Position numbers and translations under genes: made by a program
Notes under the pieces: generated by a model
Databases searched by the model: none
Told to the model about the DNA's origin: nothing
The model's input: only the letters and a program-made list of their open reading frames with translations
Source: Solanum dulcamara
Lineage: Eukaryota > Streptophyta > Magnoliopsida > Solanales > Solanaceae
Direction of reading: 5' to 3'
NCBI RefSeq assembly: GCF_947179165.1
Contig: NC_077243.1
Location: 53,682,001-53,746,000, forward strand
DNA length: 64,000 nt
Shown here: piece after piece, positions 34,426 through 46,028 of the stretch
Layout of the letters: each line of letters begins with the position of its first letter
Numbering within the stretch: position 1 is the stretch's first letter

Positions 34426-36543
34426 ACTATCTTGAGAAGAAGTTGTCTCCAAAAAAAAAGAATAAAGTAACTTGTAGTAGATCAAAAAGATAATAAGGTA
34501 ATATCTTTAGGGAATTACATGAATCTGTTGGGATTGCGGATCCAACCATACACGTTCTCCGTTGTCTTTTTTACGTGTATGCTGAATCTCCCAGACTTTA
34601 TCTGGTGTGTCATTTTCTCCCGATTCAGGATTTCTCTACAATATAGTTCAATAACAAAAAAAATATATAAGCAAATAATCATATAAATAACAAGAAGTAT
34701 ATGTAATTATAGAAGAATAAATGTGTTTTCACCGTAGCTTCCTCTACATCTGCAAATGATCGCGTCCCACAAGAATGCTTAGTTATCTGTTTTTCTCTAT
34801 TTTTTTTGTTTCTCTCACTAACAACCTGTACTAAGTCAAGAGATCAGAAAATATTTATGCTAGTCTAGATAGCTACTGAAATATGTCATGTTCTCCATGT
34901 AAGCATATGTCTAAGATTATAGAGTGGGCAACAATGTTTTGGTTATAATAAAGTTACCTTGAATTTCTCACTGCCAAAATACTTAACTAGGTATTTCCAG
35001 TCCTCCAACTCAACATCCTCAGGTCGATGAGACAATCTTTCTTCATCAGTATCATAGGCAGAGTAAGAATTATGCAATCGAGCTTTCCATGCCCTAAAAA
35101 GTCTTTGCATAGTGCTTATCACAAAGCCTTGTAACTTATATTCTCGCAGTCCACCACAAAATTCAAATTTGTCCTGAACACATTATAATATTAAATTTGA
35201 TAAATTAAGTAATTTAAAGATAATACAAAATGGAAAGTAATTTATTACCTTAACCTTATACCACATTGCTTCTCCATGTTTTAAAACAATCTTTTGCCAA
35301 TTTCCATCTCGAAATGAGATGCTGCTCCTCATGATCAAGCCACAGTAATTAACAATATCTCTAGCACCAGAACCCACAGCTCTATCAATGTCATCTGGAC
35401 TAATTATATTGATTTTTCCTCCGTACTTGGTTTTAATATCAACCGTCTTAGATTTATATTTTCCTCTTCCTCTCTTTTTATTGATGCGAGAAACTGCAAA
35501 GCAATAATATTTTGATCTTGAGAACTATATGCAATCATGGCATCTTAGCATCTCCACTAAAAGCTTGCAGATTCATGGCATCTTATCACCAAAACATCTT
35601 TTGTTAACCAATTATCCTCTTCTTTTTTCAACTTAAAGATACATAAAAATTTGAGCTTATATATTTTAAGAAACAGATCAAAAGAAGATTATTAAATAAG
35701 TGTCTATATCTGCACCCAATAAAAAACGAAACTAGTTAAGCCTCTGTCAAGTATGAAAACTAGCAGATGAAGGGAACTAGCAGAACTAGAAGAAGAGAAA
35801 CTGCCAGCATTTTAAGTTAATTTACTTTGCTGTAGAACGCCACCCATTAGTCTATTAGATCCTTGTAAGTTTAAATTTCCAGAACCAAGACCAAGCACAG
35901 ACAATTCTGCACCACTAGCTAGGGATGGGGACTAACCTGCACCAATTTCAACCTCCGGGGAGGGGCTTACACTTTCTTCTAGAGTTCTGGATGATTGTGT
36001 CTCTGGAGATGTTCTTTGGATAGGGTCATTTGATATTTGGCTTATCTGCTGAGGTCCTTGCCTTGGGTTAGATGATTGTTCTGCCTATAGAGGTCCTTGC
36101 CTTGGTGGTATTTGTGGCTGAGATGCAGTTCTAGCAAGACTTTCTCATCCTTGAAAATTTCCATGACCAGTTCTTATACCACCTCTTCAACTTTTACCTC
36201 GTCCAGTTCCTTTTATTTCCTGCAACATGATTAAAAAGGAGAAGCATAAGATTCATAAATTAAAAATGATAAAACATATATCTACTAGCTAAAGAAAACA
36301 TCAATTCATAAAACAACATATTAGATTAATAAATTAAAAAAATGTGTGATATTTTGCTAACAACTATAGCCTCATTGATGGAAATGTAACATATTGATTA
36401 AACTTAAAATGCTGATTATATTTACAAAGTTGCAGATACAAGCGTTATGAATTAATTTTATGTCAACCTAACCAAAATAAAATACAGAAAACTTATCAAA
36501 ATAAGATGTAGACAGATATACAGTCGTCTCTGTTAAGCAATCT

Positions 36544-39500
36544 TCAAAAGGATGTATCACTGTCATCTCCATCATTATCATCAATTAACTCTTCTTCGCT
36601 TTCTTCATTCTCAAATACATCTATATTATTGTCATTAATAAAATCATCATCTTGATTTTCTTCATCATTGGTACGCAAAACAGTTTGTGGTTCAATATCA
36701 TCCCTATGTAAAGACACCGCAATATCAATTTCTTGGTCATTGATACTCAAGATATTACATTCCACTTCCTCTTGTTGATAAACTTCTTCATTTATTAATT
36801 CTTCTTCAACTTCAGGCATACTGAAAAGGTCACGGGGATTTGTCTTTACAACAACGAGCAAATCTTTATCAATCGTGTCATTCAAGTAAAAAACTTGCTC
36901 AGATTGAGATGCCAGCACAAATGGCTCATTTGTATTCAAAGCACAATGAGTATTCACACTTGTAAACCCATAACTGTCAATCTTATATCCTCTTCCTAGG
37001 CGAGCCACATCCCACCAATGACACTTGAATAGATAAACTTTTCTGTTTCCCACATAACGCAACTCATAAATGTCCTCCAATACACCATAATACTCCTTAT
37101 TAGAGTCTGCATCATCTCCCCTAACAAGTACTCCACTGTTCTGTTTTTTTCTCACAAGTTCTTTTGTTTGAAACCTAAATCCATTCACCATAAATATTGA
37201 ATATCGATGCACCAATGGTTCTGGACCGACGGCTAAGCTTATGAGCTCATCTGTTGCGCGTCCTTGTGCAGATAGTACAAATATCTATAAAAACAAATAA
37301 GATTTGTTCATATCGATATGCCAACACTAATAGTAAAGTGTTGTTTTAGTGAACACTTACACGTGCACAAAACCAATCAATAAACTCATTATTATGCATC
37401 CCATGAGATGTCGTTGAACCTTGTATTTCAATGTCTCTCATGTATTCCCTATATTTTGTGTTGGTTAAGATTACTTAAATTATCTTAATGTGAAATTATA
37501 TTTGAATTAATAAGATACTTACTCCATGAATTTTGAAACCTCTTCGCAATTTTGAAGAACATACATACATGCTTGGTTGAACTCATAATGAGGTAGTTTC
37601 TTTCGCACTGAAGCCCCTTTTGTTTGCCCACTTAATTTAAATATAGACATCCCACCATGTAATTCAAATCCATCATCATTTCTTGTTGGTTGATTGAACT
37701 TGGTTAAGATATTTTTTAAATATCGTAAGTAAAACGTAAGGTTTTCCCTTGCCATATGACCTTCAGCAATTGAACCTTCTGGATGACCTGGGTTGCGAAT
37801 ATCTCCCTTAAGTGTTCGCAAATACCTACATATAGATTTCTCATCAATAGAGTTATAGAATATGATAGTTTAAAAATATTGGTTTTCAATATATAAAATA
37901 AGATGTTACCTCTCAATAGGGTACATATCCCGGTATTGAACTGGTCCACCAAGTTTTGCCTCTCTTTCCAAGTGTATTGTCAAATGAATCATGATATCAA
38001 AAAATGCCGGAGGAAAAACCATTTGAAGTTTGCATAATATGATAGGAATTTCAGCTTCTAGGATATCAAGATCTTCAATTTTCAGGCACTTAGCATATAG
38101 ATTCTTGAAAAATTTACCTAAGGCTATAATTGGTTCACACACTTCCTTAGGTAACAAACCACGTATAGCTACGGGTAAAATATCTTGCAATAATACATGA
38201 TGATCATGACACTTCAATCCATGTATTTCTTTTTCAAGTACATTAACACACCTTGAAATATTTGATGAAAAGGCATCTGGAACCTTGAAATTAGCTAAGA
38301 AATTGCATAACTTCAACTTCTCTTGAGGGGACAATCCATAGCAAGCTGCCGGCAACAAAATATTATCCCCGTCCTCAATTGGATGCAACCCTTGCCTAAT
38401 ACCAAGGTCCACCAAATCATATCTACTTTTCAATGTGTCCTTTGTCTTACCAACCATACTCATCACAGTTGATAAAATATTGTCGGATACATTTCTTTCT
38501 ATGTGCATCACATCAAGGTTATGTCTTAACTTAAGACTCTTCCAATAAGGTAATTGAAAAAATATACTTTTCTTCTTCCAATTATAAGCATTGTTAGAAA
38601 CATTACGCTTTCGCTTTTGCACTTTACCAAAACTCACATTGCCCAACTCATGTAATTGCATAAGTGCTTCATCACCTGTTAAAGGGCTAGGTGCGATCCC
38701 CATTTCCACTTTCCCATCAAATAACATCCTATTTTTACGCCATGGATGGTTCATGGGAAGGAAGCAACGATGCCCCATATGACACAATTTGTTGCGTAAG
38801 GAAATTGATTGTGTGTCTTTATGGCAACAGGGACATGCAAGCTTGCCTTTAGTTGACCATCCTGAAAGGTTTCCATATGCTAGAAAGTCATTAATCGTCC
38901 AGAGAAGAGCCACACGCATAAGAAAATTAGATTTTGAGTGTGCATCATAAGTCTCCACCCCATCCCATAATTCCTTCAACTCATTAATCATTGGTTGTAA
39001 ATATACATCAATATCATTCCCTGGAGACTTAGGTCCTGGAATAAGAAGTGTCATCATGAAATATGGATCTTTCATGCAATCCCATGGTGGCAAATTATAT
39101 GTAACTAGAACGACAGGCCATATACTATGATTGGAACTCATATTTCCAAAAGGTTGAAACCCATCACTTGCTAAACCTAATCGCACATTTCTTAACTCAG
39201 CTAAAAAAGTAGGATGATGCTCATTGAAAGATTTCCATTCTATTGAGTTAGATGGATGACGTATGACACCGTCATCAATATTCTCCTCCTTTTGACACCT
39301 CATCTTCTTTGATGTCTCTTTTGCCATGTATAATCTTTGAAGCCTTGGTTTGATTGGAAAATATCGCAACACTTTATGAGCTACTTTCTTGCCTTTGGGT
39401 TTTACTGACTTCCATCTAGACTTGCCACACTTAGGACATGATTGAGCATTGACATAATCGCTCCAATATAAAATACAATCATTCTGGCATGCATCTATTT

Positions 39501-40135
39501 TGGTATATTCCAAGCCTAGGTCACGAAGAACTTTCTTTGCTTCATAGAAAGAACTAGGTACAAATGATCCCTTGGGAAGAACTTCTTTAAAGAACCTTAA
39601 TAACTCATCCATCGATTTGTTGCTCCAATGGTTAAGTGACTTCAAGTGAAGTAATTTAACAACAAAAGACAACTTTGAGACTTTTGTGCAACCAGGATAA
39701 AGTTCTGTCTTACCATCTTCTAACAATTTGTAGAACTTTGTAGCATGCATATTTGGCTCTTCATTTCCCTCCGAATAAGTAGCATTATTATCCAGATTCA
39801 TATATCCACAAGCATCATGGATCATTTGAGTAATGTCATCCTCTTCAGCGCTATCAACTTCTACTTCATCATTAAGTGCGACATTAGAATTTTCAACTCT
39901 AACCAACACTACTCCATGCAAGTCCCACACCTTATAAGAATCCAGAATCCCTTCTTCAATAAGTCTACTCTTATATCAATTCTTAGCTTAAACACAGTGT
40001 TCATACATCCTTTACAAGGACATCGAATCATAGTGTTCACCTTGGGTTGACTGAATGCCCAATTAAGAAAACCTTCTACTCCATCTCTATATTTTTGGTC
40101 AACTCTATTCCTAATATTCAACCAACTTTTATCCA
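36544..40135 (-). CDS. TNPD-type transposase of the CACTA element (one apparent frameshift)
   Basis: Four exons with GT..AG boundaries: 40135-37910, 37825-37523, 37448-37361 and 37284-36544 (stop 36544-36546). The start MDKSWLNIRNRV opens a transposase-associated domain with the zinc-type CPCKGCMN. The body has CQNDCILYW, CPKCGKSRWK, then the tnp2 transposase core (PF02992 type; DGFQPFGNMSSNHSIWPV, NLPPWDCMKD, HNLDVMHIERNV). Then come the DUF4218-type block, split by an intron at IER/YLRTLKGDIRN and continuing HPEGSIAEG, and a DUF4216-type C-terminus with an acidic tail. TNPD proteins carry out CACTA excision and insertion. A one-base frameshift near 39941-39957 separates the first about 60 codons from the 674-residue frame; everything downstream stays open across all junctions. 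Confidence 0.85.
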
Positions 40136-41240
40136 TTCCTATTTCAATAAAAAAAATCAATAAGTTAATTAATTCAATTATTCATAATGATAAATATTGG
40201 ACAGAGAAGTACTGAGAAATAAATTTACAGGAAAATATCAATAATGAGGTTGTGACTAGAAGTTGGAAATTCTCACAATCAAATGCTAATAATAAAAAGG
40301 GAGCGTAGATCACATATGATTGTGACTAGCACAACTTACTGTGTTTGCAGTGATTATCTTGCAAAGTACAAGTAAATATTCAGCTGTGCTATTGAGCCTC
40401 ATATACAATGACACTTACTGTGCTGTGCTACAGACACTCTTTCCAAGCACAGCCATATAGTTGACAGGTTGTATCAAGCCTACAATTTTCAGCAACTTCC
40501 TAAGGAGACAAGGGGGTACTACATACTAGACAAACTGGAATGTCAAGTTTCAGAAGGCAAAAGCTGAAGAGGATCATGGAACCACCTTAAATGAGCTGCA
40601 GACTATCTCAAGAGGAAGCACCATGAGCTCTTCTTCTAATTTTCTTTTGTTTCTTTCTTTTTTTGTGTTCTCTTTTTTTTTTTTTTTTGAGGCTATGTAT
40701 TTCCTTGAAGTTATAGCCTCTTTGAAGAATCCTTATTTAGGATTATATTGCAAAGGGGAGAGTCTCCCTTATTTTATGGTTTTCCTAGATACTTTATATC
40801 GAGAGGAGTCCTCTCATATATGCTTAGCTACCTAGGATCCATTGTTCTCTATTATCTACTACTGTGCAGGTACATTGCAAATCTATGAAAGCTGTAGGTT
40901 GTGACTAAACCACCTAGGAGAAAATGTTGTGGATAAGATCACCAACTACAGAAACACTGCAGAGCTGCAGCACAAACCTAGAGGATGCTGCAGCAATTAA
41001 TACAGAACTGCAGCTCCTTGTACAATTCAAAGCTGCAACATCCAACAACAAAGTCACACAACAACTTGAAATACCCTGTAGAACTGAAGCAGTATAATGC
41101 AGGTAATAAAAAGTTCAACTTGGATGATCTCATGGCCTTTTCTAAGCAACGGGTAGTGAATTTGTTCGTATTAGTAGCACTTTTCTGATGCACTCACAGT
41201 TTACGTAGTTGTTTTAATCAAAAACGCAGATGGACTGTCT
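40136..41240. other. CACTA upstream region with RNase H-type fragment, copy 3
   Basis: Bases 40440-40580 on the plus strand read KHSHIVDRLYQAYNFQQLPK and a following YYILDKL, related to copy 1 (33501-33690). It is followed by a T-rich run (40670-40688) and by CTGCAG/GCTGCA-rich sequence (40930-41100) resembling 34070-34250. The 70-codon frame at 40623-40835 has no family resemblance. Confidence 0.45.
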
Positions 41241-42477
41241 ACTAGTAAAAAGCTTTTTTCACATAATAGACCAATCGATAATTTATAATCTTCTCTTTTT
41301 CACATTCTAATAGCACCAAATTCTTAATTTATCAACTATCTACTGCACAATAATGTCAATCTCATATCTCTCCTCCACATTATATAATTATACGGTTATT
41401 GTTATTCCTACAATTTTTAAGTATTATCATATCTTTTTGTAGCTCACAAAAGATAAGGACAAATACTAGAATTCTCCATACATTCTGCGGCTATTTACAG
41501 TGAGTCTTATCGACTCTACACATCTCCAGAAAATAAAACTTCAAATAAAGAGAATCGATTGATCAGCTAACTAGACAGAACTGCACAAAGTATAAAAAAT
41601 AAATCTCTGTAAACAAATTGTGAATACTTCTTTCGCCAACAAAGGTGTCAATTCTTTAACTAGTCAAAACCACAAATCCATGAAGAGATAAAGATGTAAA
41701 CAAGGAAGAGACTCTCGATTTCAAGATAGATTTTCCAATGTGCAATCCAAATGTAGGACTTCCATCAACAGACATAGAAACACCCACACAGAGGATATCG
41801 AGAATACAAAATACAAAATACAAATGAGAATATAGAATTTCAGCTTCTAGTTTACCTCGCAAGATCGAGAATACAAAATACAAAAATATCTTTAGAACTT
41901 TCAGCTTTTAACTTACCTCGAACTAATTTTCAAAAATTCAAATGGGCGAACTGGTTCAATCCTTTAGAACTTCGAACTTCTTACGCTCACAGTGATTTTC
42001 AAACTAGGAACTCTCTTCCTTCTCCATCGACTTTAGAGAACCCCATTCCTACAAAATTCAAGTGGGTTATAGAAATTACATGTAAAATCTTAAAATACAT
42101 AAACCTAGAAACAGATTTGAGCTCATACCTTATGAAATACATACTTTATAGAACCCTATTAGTCAAAAATTGAAGAATATTCAGCAAAAAGGAACCTTAT
42201 TCATATATATTTCACCAACAGATCGACACTACTAGTTCCTATAAATCGAGCAAAGAGGAACCTCTGTTAGCAGTGTTGTCTCTGTTTTTCTTTCCTCCGA
42301 TCCCTTTTTCCCAAATCTATATAATATCTATTTTTTTGTTTAGGTTTGTGCAAGAGCTGATGAGAATGGCCTTTAGTTTAGCAGCTAAGAGATGATCTTT
42401 TAATATCTCAAAGCTTGCCAAATTTTTACAGATTTTTTAGTTTATTTTTCTTTTAAATTTAATTTAGTTGGATTAAC
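41241..42477. other. CACTA 5' region, unassigned
   Basis: Presumably the promoter and 5' leader of the TNPD gene. A short direct repeat, CGAGAATACAAAATACAAAA, occurs at about 41799 and 41864. No gene recognised. Confidence 0.35.
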
Positions 42478-42743
42478 ATTAGTGGCGACTAGGTCGCTAC
42501 AAAATCTTATTTTAGGCGACATTTCAAAATTTGCTACTAAATATTTAGCGCCCAAATTTTATTTTAGCGGGACTTTATAATTTGTGAATTAGTGACAACT
42601 ATTAGCAGCGACACAAAATAAGTCGCCACTGAAACTAAACATTTTGGAACAACCATATATGTCCCTACTGAATATGAAGCTTTTGTAGCAACAAGTAGGG
42701 TCGCCACTAAATCTCGCCACAATAAGTCTTATTTCTTGTAGTG
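42478..42743. repeat. CACTA right subterminal region and terminal inverted repeat
   Basis: Scattered GTGGCGAC, GGTCGC, GTCGCCAC and TCGCCAC words match the left subterminal array in both orientations. The perfect 29-base terminal repeat occupies 42715-42743. Confidence 0.85.
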
Positions 42744-43805
42744 ATTTCCTCATCATTATCATCACGCTCACATCCCAATCATAATTATGTATTCACAATT
42801 TCAAGGCTCTAGACTCAATACTTAGCATTTACATTCAATAACTATAAAAATGCTATTATGGTTTATGAAATAGGTAGTTCAAATCATTTGTTCAAGAAAC
42901 TAATTTGAGACAAAGCATTAATTTCTCAAAAATTAGCAAAACATGTTAAATTTAAGAAAATAAAGTCTTAAGAAACACAACCATGGGGACTCAATCCATT
43001 CATAGTGAATCTACCACAATCATGGGCACATGTAGGAACAAAGTCCATGTTTTTGTTCAGCTTTACATACGTAGAACTTGAAGGACAACCGAAAGTTGAA
43101 GACCTCTCTTGAAGAACTCAAACCCTAGCCTTTCTCCTCTTCTCCAATCCTTGCTCTAAATTAGTATAAGTGTTAATGAGAGTTTAGGTGCTTAGGATAT
43201 TTATAAGGGACTTAATTTAGTCCTAAAAAGTCAAGGTTTTAGTTTGGAAAGGGTGGAAAAAGACACGAATACCATTCATAAAAACCTGAAATTTGATGTC
43301 TATGAATTATTTCTATGACTCGTAGAAAATTCTACGGATCATCATTTTCGATCGTGGAACTAAGCTGGAGTAGGTAAGGGAATATGACTCAGGTCTATGA
43401 GTCGTACGCAACTAGACGAGTCGTAGACTCGACTCGTCCTGGAGGTTTCTCAGAAGTCTGAAATTTCTCTACGGGTCATTTCTATGACTCGTAGGAACTT
43501 CGACGACTCATCATTAACACTCGTAGGGATAAATTCCTCTACTAAATTTTGACGAAGTGTCAAAGGGGTTCTAAGAGTCATTTTTGCGACACATAAAAAC
43601 CCTTATGATTCGTAAGGTCGATCGTAGGAAGGCTTCAATTTCAAAATTTTACTAAGTGTTGGCAGGATTTACAAGTCATCCCTACGACTCATAGATTCCT
43701 CTATGAATCATATAGGAACTCGTGGTCCTCAAATTCAGTTCTTTTCCTCAATCTTTCTTATTGTCCTCGAGCCTAATTTAGGTTAGGATAACATTGGGTG
43801 TTACA
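42744..43805 (-). repeat. E3 3' LTR, proximal (U3-side) piece
   Basis: Continues the LTR after the CACTA insertion and matches 51786-52821, including the repeated TATGACTCGTAG / ACGACTCGTAG-type words (43310-43690). It ends GGTGTTACA at 43805, next to the PPT. Confidence 0.88.
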
Positions 43806-43819
43806 ATATCTCTCCCTTG
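43806..43819 (-). other. E3 polypurine tract
   Basis: On the minus strand CCAAGGGAGAGATAT directly precedes the TGTAACACCC LTR start. It is preceded by TTTGAGGACGAATGATC, the shared pre-PPT motif. Confidence 0.82.
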
Positions 43820-43949
43820 GGATCATTCGTCCTCAAATGAAGACCAAGCTAAGGGTTTGCTCCACTCACGAATACAAGCAAGAAGTCAAAAATCAATCAT
43901 TTGAACAATCAACTACTTAGACTCAGGAATACATATCAAATACTCAAAC

Positions 43950-46023
43950 CTCGAAAGAACCTCAAATCAAAGATAGGGAAAAGAATATTACCATCAATAT
44001 TATTATTAGGAGGCATGAATAGATGATGGATTCTACCTCGTTAGTTCTAAATTTGTGAACATGACAATCAAGGATCTGAACAGGGATCGCTTCATAATTC
44101 AAACTCTCTTTTATACTAATTCTCTTAGTCGGGAAAACCATTGAAGGATCTCCCAAATACTTCTTATCTATAGAAATGTAAAACACGGGATGAATAGATG
44201 CTATCTTTGGGCAACTCCAATTCATAGGCTACATTATCAACCCTCTTCACAATTTGATAAGGACCAATGTAGAAGGTATTAAGCTTCCCTTTATTTCCAA
44301 ATCTCATCACACCCTTCATGGGTTAAACTTTCAAGTGTAACCAATCATGCATTGCGAACCACAAATCTACCCTCCTAACATCATTGTAGAATTTCTAGAA
44401 CCTCTGAGCAGTTTTCAACCTCTGTTGGATGATATTCACCTTCTTTATGGCTTGGTGAACCAATTCTGTCCCAATCATCTCAGCTTCACCAACGTCGAAC
44501 CAACCAATTAGTGATCTACATCTCCTCCCATACAAAGGTTTATAAGGAGCCATTTGAATTCTTGAATGAAAGCTATTATTGTATGCAAACTCAAAAAGAG
44601 GTAAATGATCATCTCAATTACCTTCGAAGTCGATGACACATGCTCTCAAAATATCTTCCAAAGTTTGTATTGTATGCTCTATCTGGCTGTCTATCTATGG
44701 ATAAATAGTAGTACTAAGGTTCAATCTTGAACCCAAACCTTTCTGGAATGACTTCCAAAATTGAACAGTAAACTGAGCTCCCCTATCTGAGATGATAGAC
44801 AAGGTGACTTCATGAAGTCTAACAATCTCTCAAAGGTGCAGTCTGGCATAATCATTTGTGGTATCCGTAGTCTTAACTAGTAAAAAGTGGGCTGATTTGG
44901 TCATCCTATCCTCAATCATCCATATCGAATCATGATGTTTGGGGGATGGCGGTAAATCTTTAATGAAGTCTATATTGATCATCTCCCACATCCATTATGG
45001 AATTTCTATATTCTTAGCCATTCTACAAGGCCTTTGGTGCTCAACTTTGAATTGTTGGCAGCTCGGGCATTTGAACACAAACTCTTCTATATCTCTCTTT
45101 ATTTCACTCCACCAATAAACTTCTCTCAAGTCATGGTACATTTTTGTAGAACCTGTATAAATGGAATATATGGAGCTATAGGCCTCTTCTATGATCCTCT
45201 ATCGAATTCCATCAATACTTGGAACACACAATCTCCCTTGATACCTCAACACTCTATCTCCCCCTTTGGCAAAAGCCACTACCATCTGCTTATGAACCTC
45301 GTCTTTCAGCTAGAGCAGAATGGGATCCAGATCTTATTTTTCTTTCACCTCTACAACTAGCGATGATTTAGCCCCATTCCGAACAATTGTACCACCCTCA
45401 CTAGAGTCAATAAGTTGATCTTCTAAACATGCAAGCCTATGAACCTCCTTGGCTAATTATTTATTTCCCTCTTCTACATGGGCAGTGTTCCCCACAGATA
45501 ACCTACTAAGAGCATCAACAATAACATTAGCTTTACCTGGGTTGTAGAGAATGCTCATATAATAATCTTTGAGTAGCTCGAGCCATCTTCTTTACCTCAT
45601 ATTCATCTCCTTCTGAATAAACACATATTGTAGACCCATGTGATCTATGAACATGTCAACATGCATGCCATAAAGATAATGACGCCAAATCTAGAGAGCG
45701 AACAGTATAGCTGCCAACTCAAGGTTGTGAGTGGGGTAGTTTCTCTCATGAATCTTGAGTTATCTAGAAGTATAAGCTATCACCTTTCCTGTCTGCATTA
45801 ACACACATCCTAATCCAACTCTAGACTCATCACAATAAATCACAAAATAATATGTTCCCTTGGGTAGAGATAGCACTAGAGTAGTAGTCAACCTTGCTTT
45901 CAACTCTTGAAAACTCTTCTCACAAGCATCTGCTCATTGAAACTTAGCATTCTTCTGAGTTAGCTTAGTCAATGGTGAAGATATGGATGATAACCCTTCA
46001 ACAAATCTACGGTAGTAGCCAGC
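43950..46023 (-). pseudogene. E3 pol, RNase H and integrase part (decayed)
   Basis: Reading down from 46023: the end of RT with GYYRRFVEGLSS, the RNase H region with a PLTKLTQKNAKF-type start, then integrase with degenerate HHCC and core blocks (the NNSFHS..MAPYKPLYGRRC-type block near 44500-44600), the GPY/F-like region, and a chromodomain-type tail near 44000-44225 (LNYEAIPVQILDCHVHKF). Stops and shifts occur throughout. These enzymes would process and integrate the cDNA; this copy cannot. Confidence 0.75.
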
Positions 46024-46028
46024 CAGGT

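Larger units (their letters stand above)
33043..36223 (-). pseudogene. TNPA-like gene (Transposase_24, En/Spm), broken
   Basis: Reading down the minus strand with GT..AG boundaries: a Pro/Gln/Ser-rich exon (about 36223-35940), then exons 35493-35250 (RGRGKYKSK, DIDRAVGSGARDIVNY), 35173-34958 (FRAWKARLHNSYSAY), 34825-34733 (GTRSFADVEE), 34635-34519 (HTRKKDNGERVWID) and 33434-33043 (SGYVRGKGYGKKPP and a long Glu/Lys/Met coiled coil). The conserved blocks are those of the plant Ptta/En/Spm transposase family (PF03004 type), whose En/Spm relative TNPA binds subterminal repeats. Three stops in the first exon and one in the last, at 33081-33083, each need a single C-to-T change (CGA, CAG or CAA codons). 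The last intron contains RNase H-type repeat insertions (33450-34430). Confidence 0.7.
31009..42743 (-). mobile_element. CACTA (En/Spm) DNA transposon in the E3 3' LTR
   Basis: The ends are perfect 29-base inverted repeats (31009-31037 and 42715-42743) beginning CACTACAAGAAATAAG. The 3-base duplication ATT (31006-31008 and 42744-42746) is the CACTA standard. Subterminal arrays, a TNPD-type transposase gene and a TNPA-like gene are all present, both genes on the minus strand. At 11.7 kb it is within the usual size of autonomous En/Spm-like elements. Perfect terminal repeats and a nearly open TNPD suggest recent movement, although the TNPA-like gene is broken. Confidence 0.95.

Noticed and set aside
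38591..40050. Plus-strand frames at 38591-38782 and 39745-40050
   Set aside because: Antisense shadows of the TNPD gene.
40985..41193. Opposing 67- and 71-codon frames at 40985-41188 (+) and 40978-41193 (-)
   Set aside because: They overlap in CTGCAG-rich repeat sequence; neither resembles a protein family.
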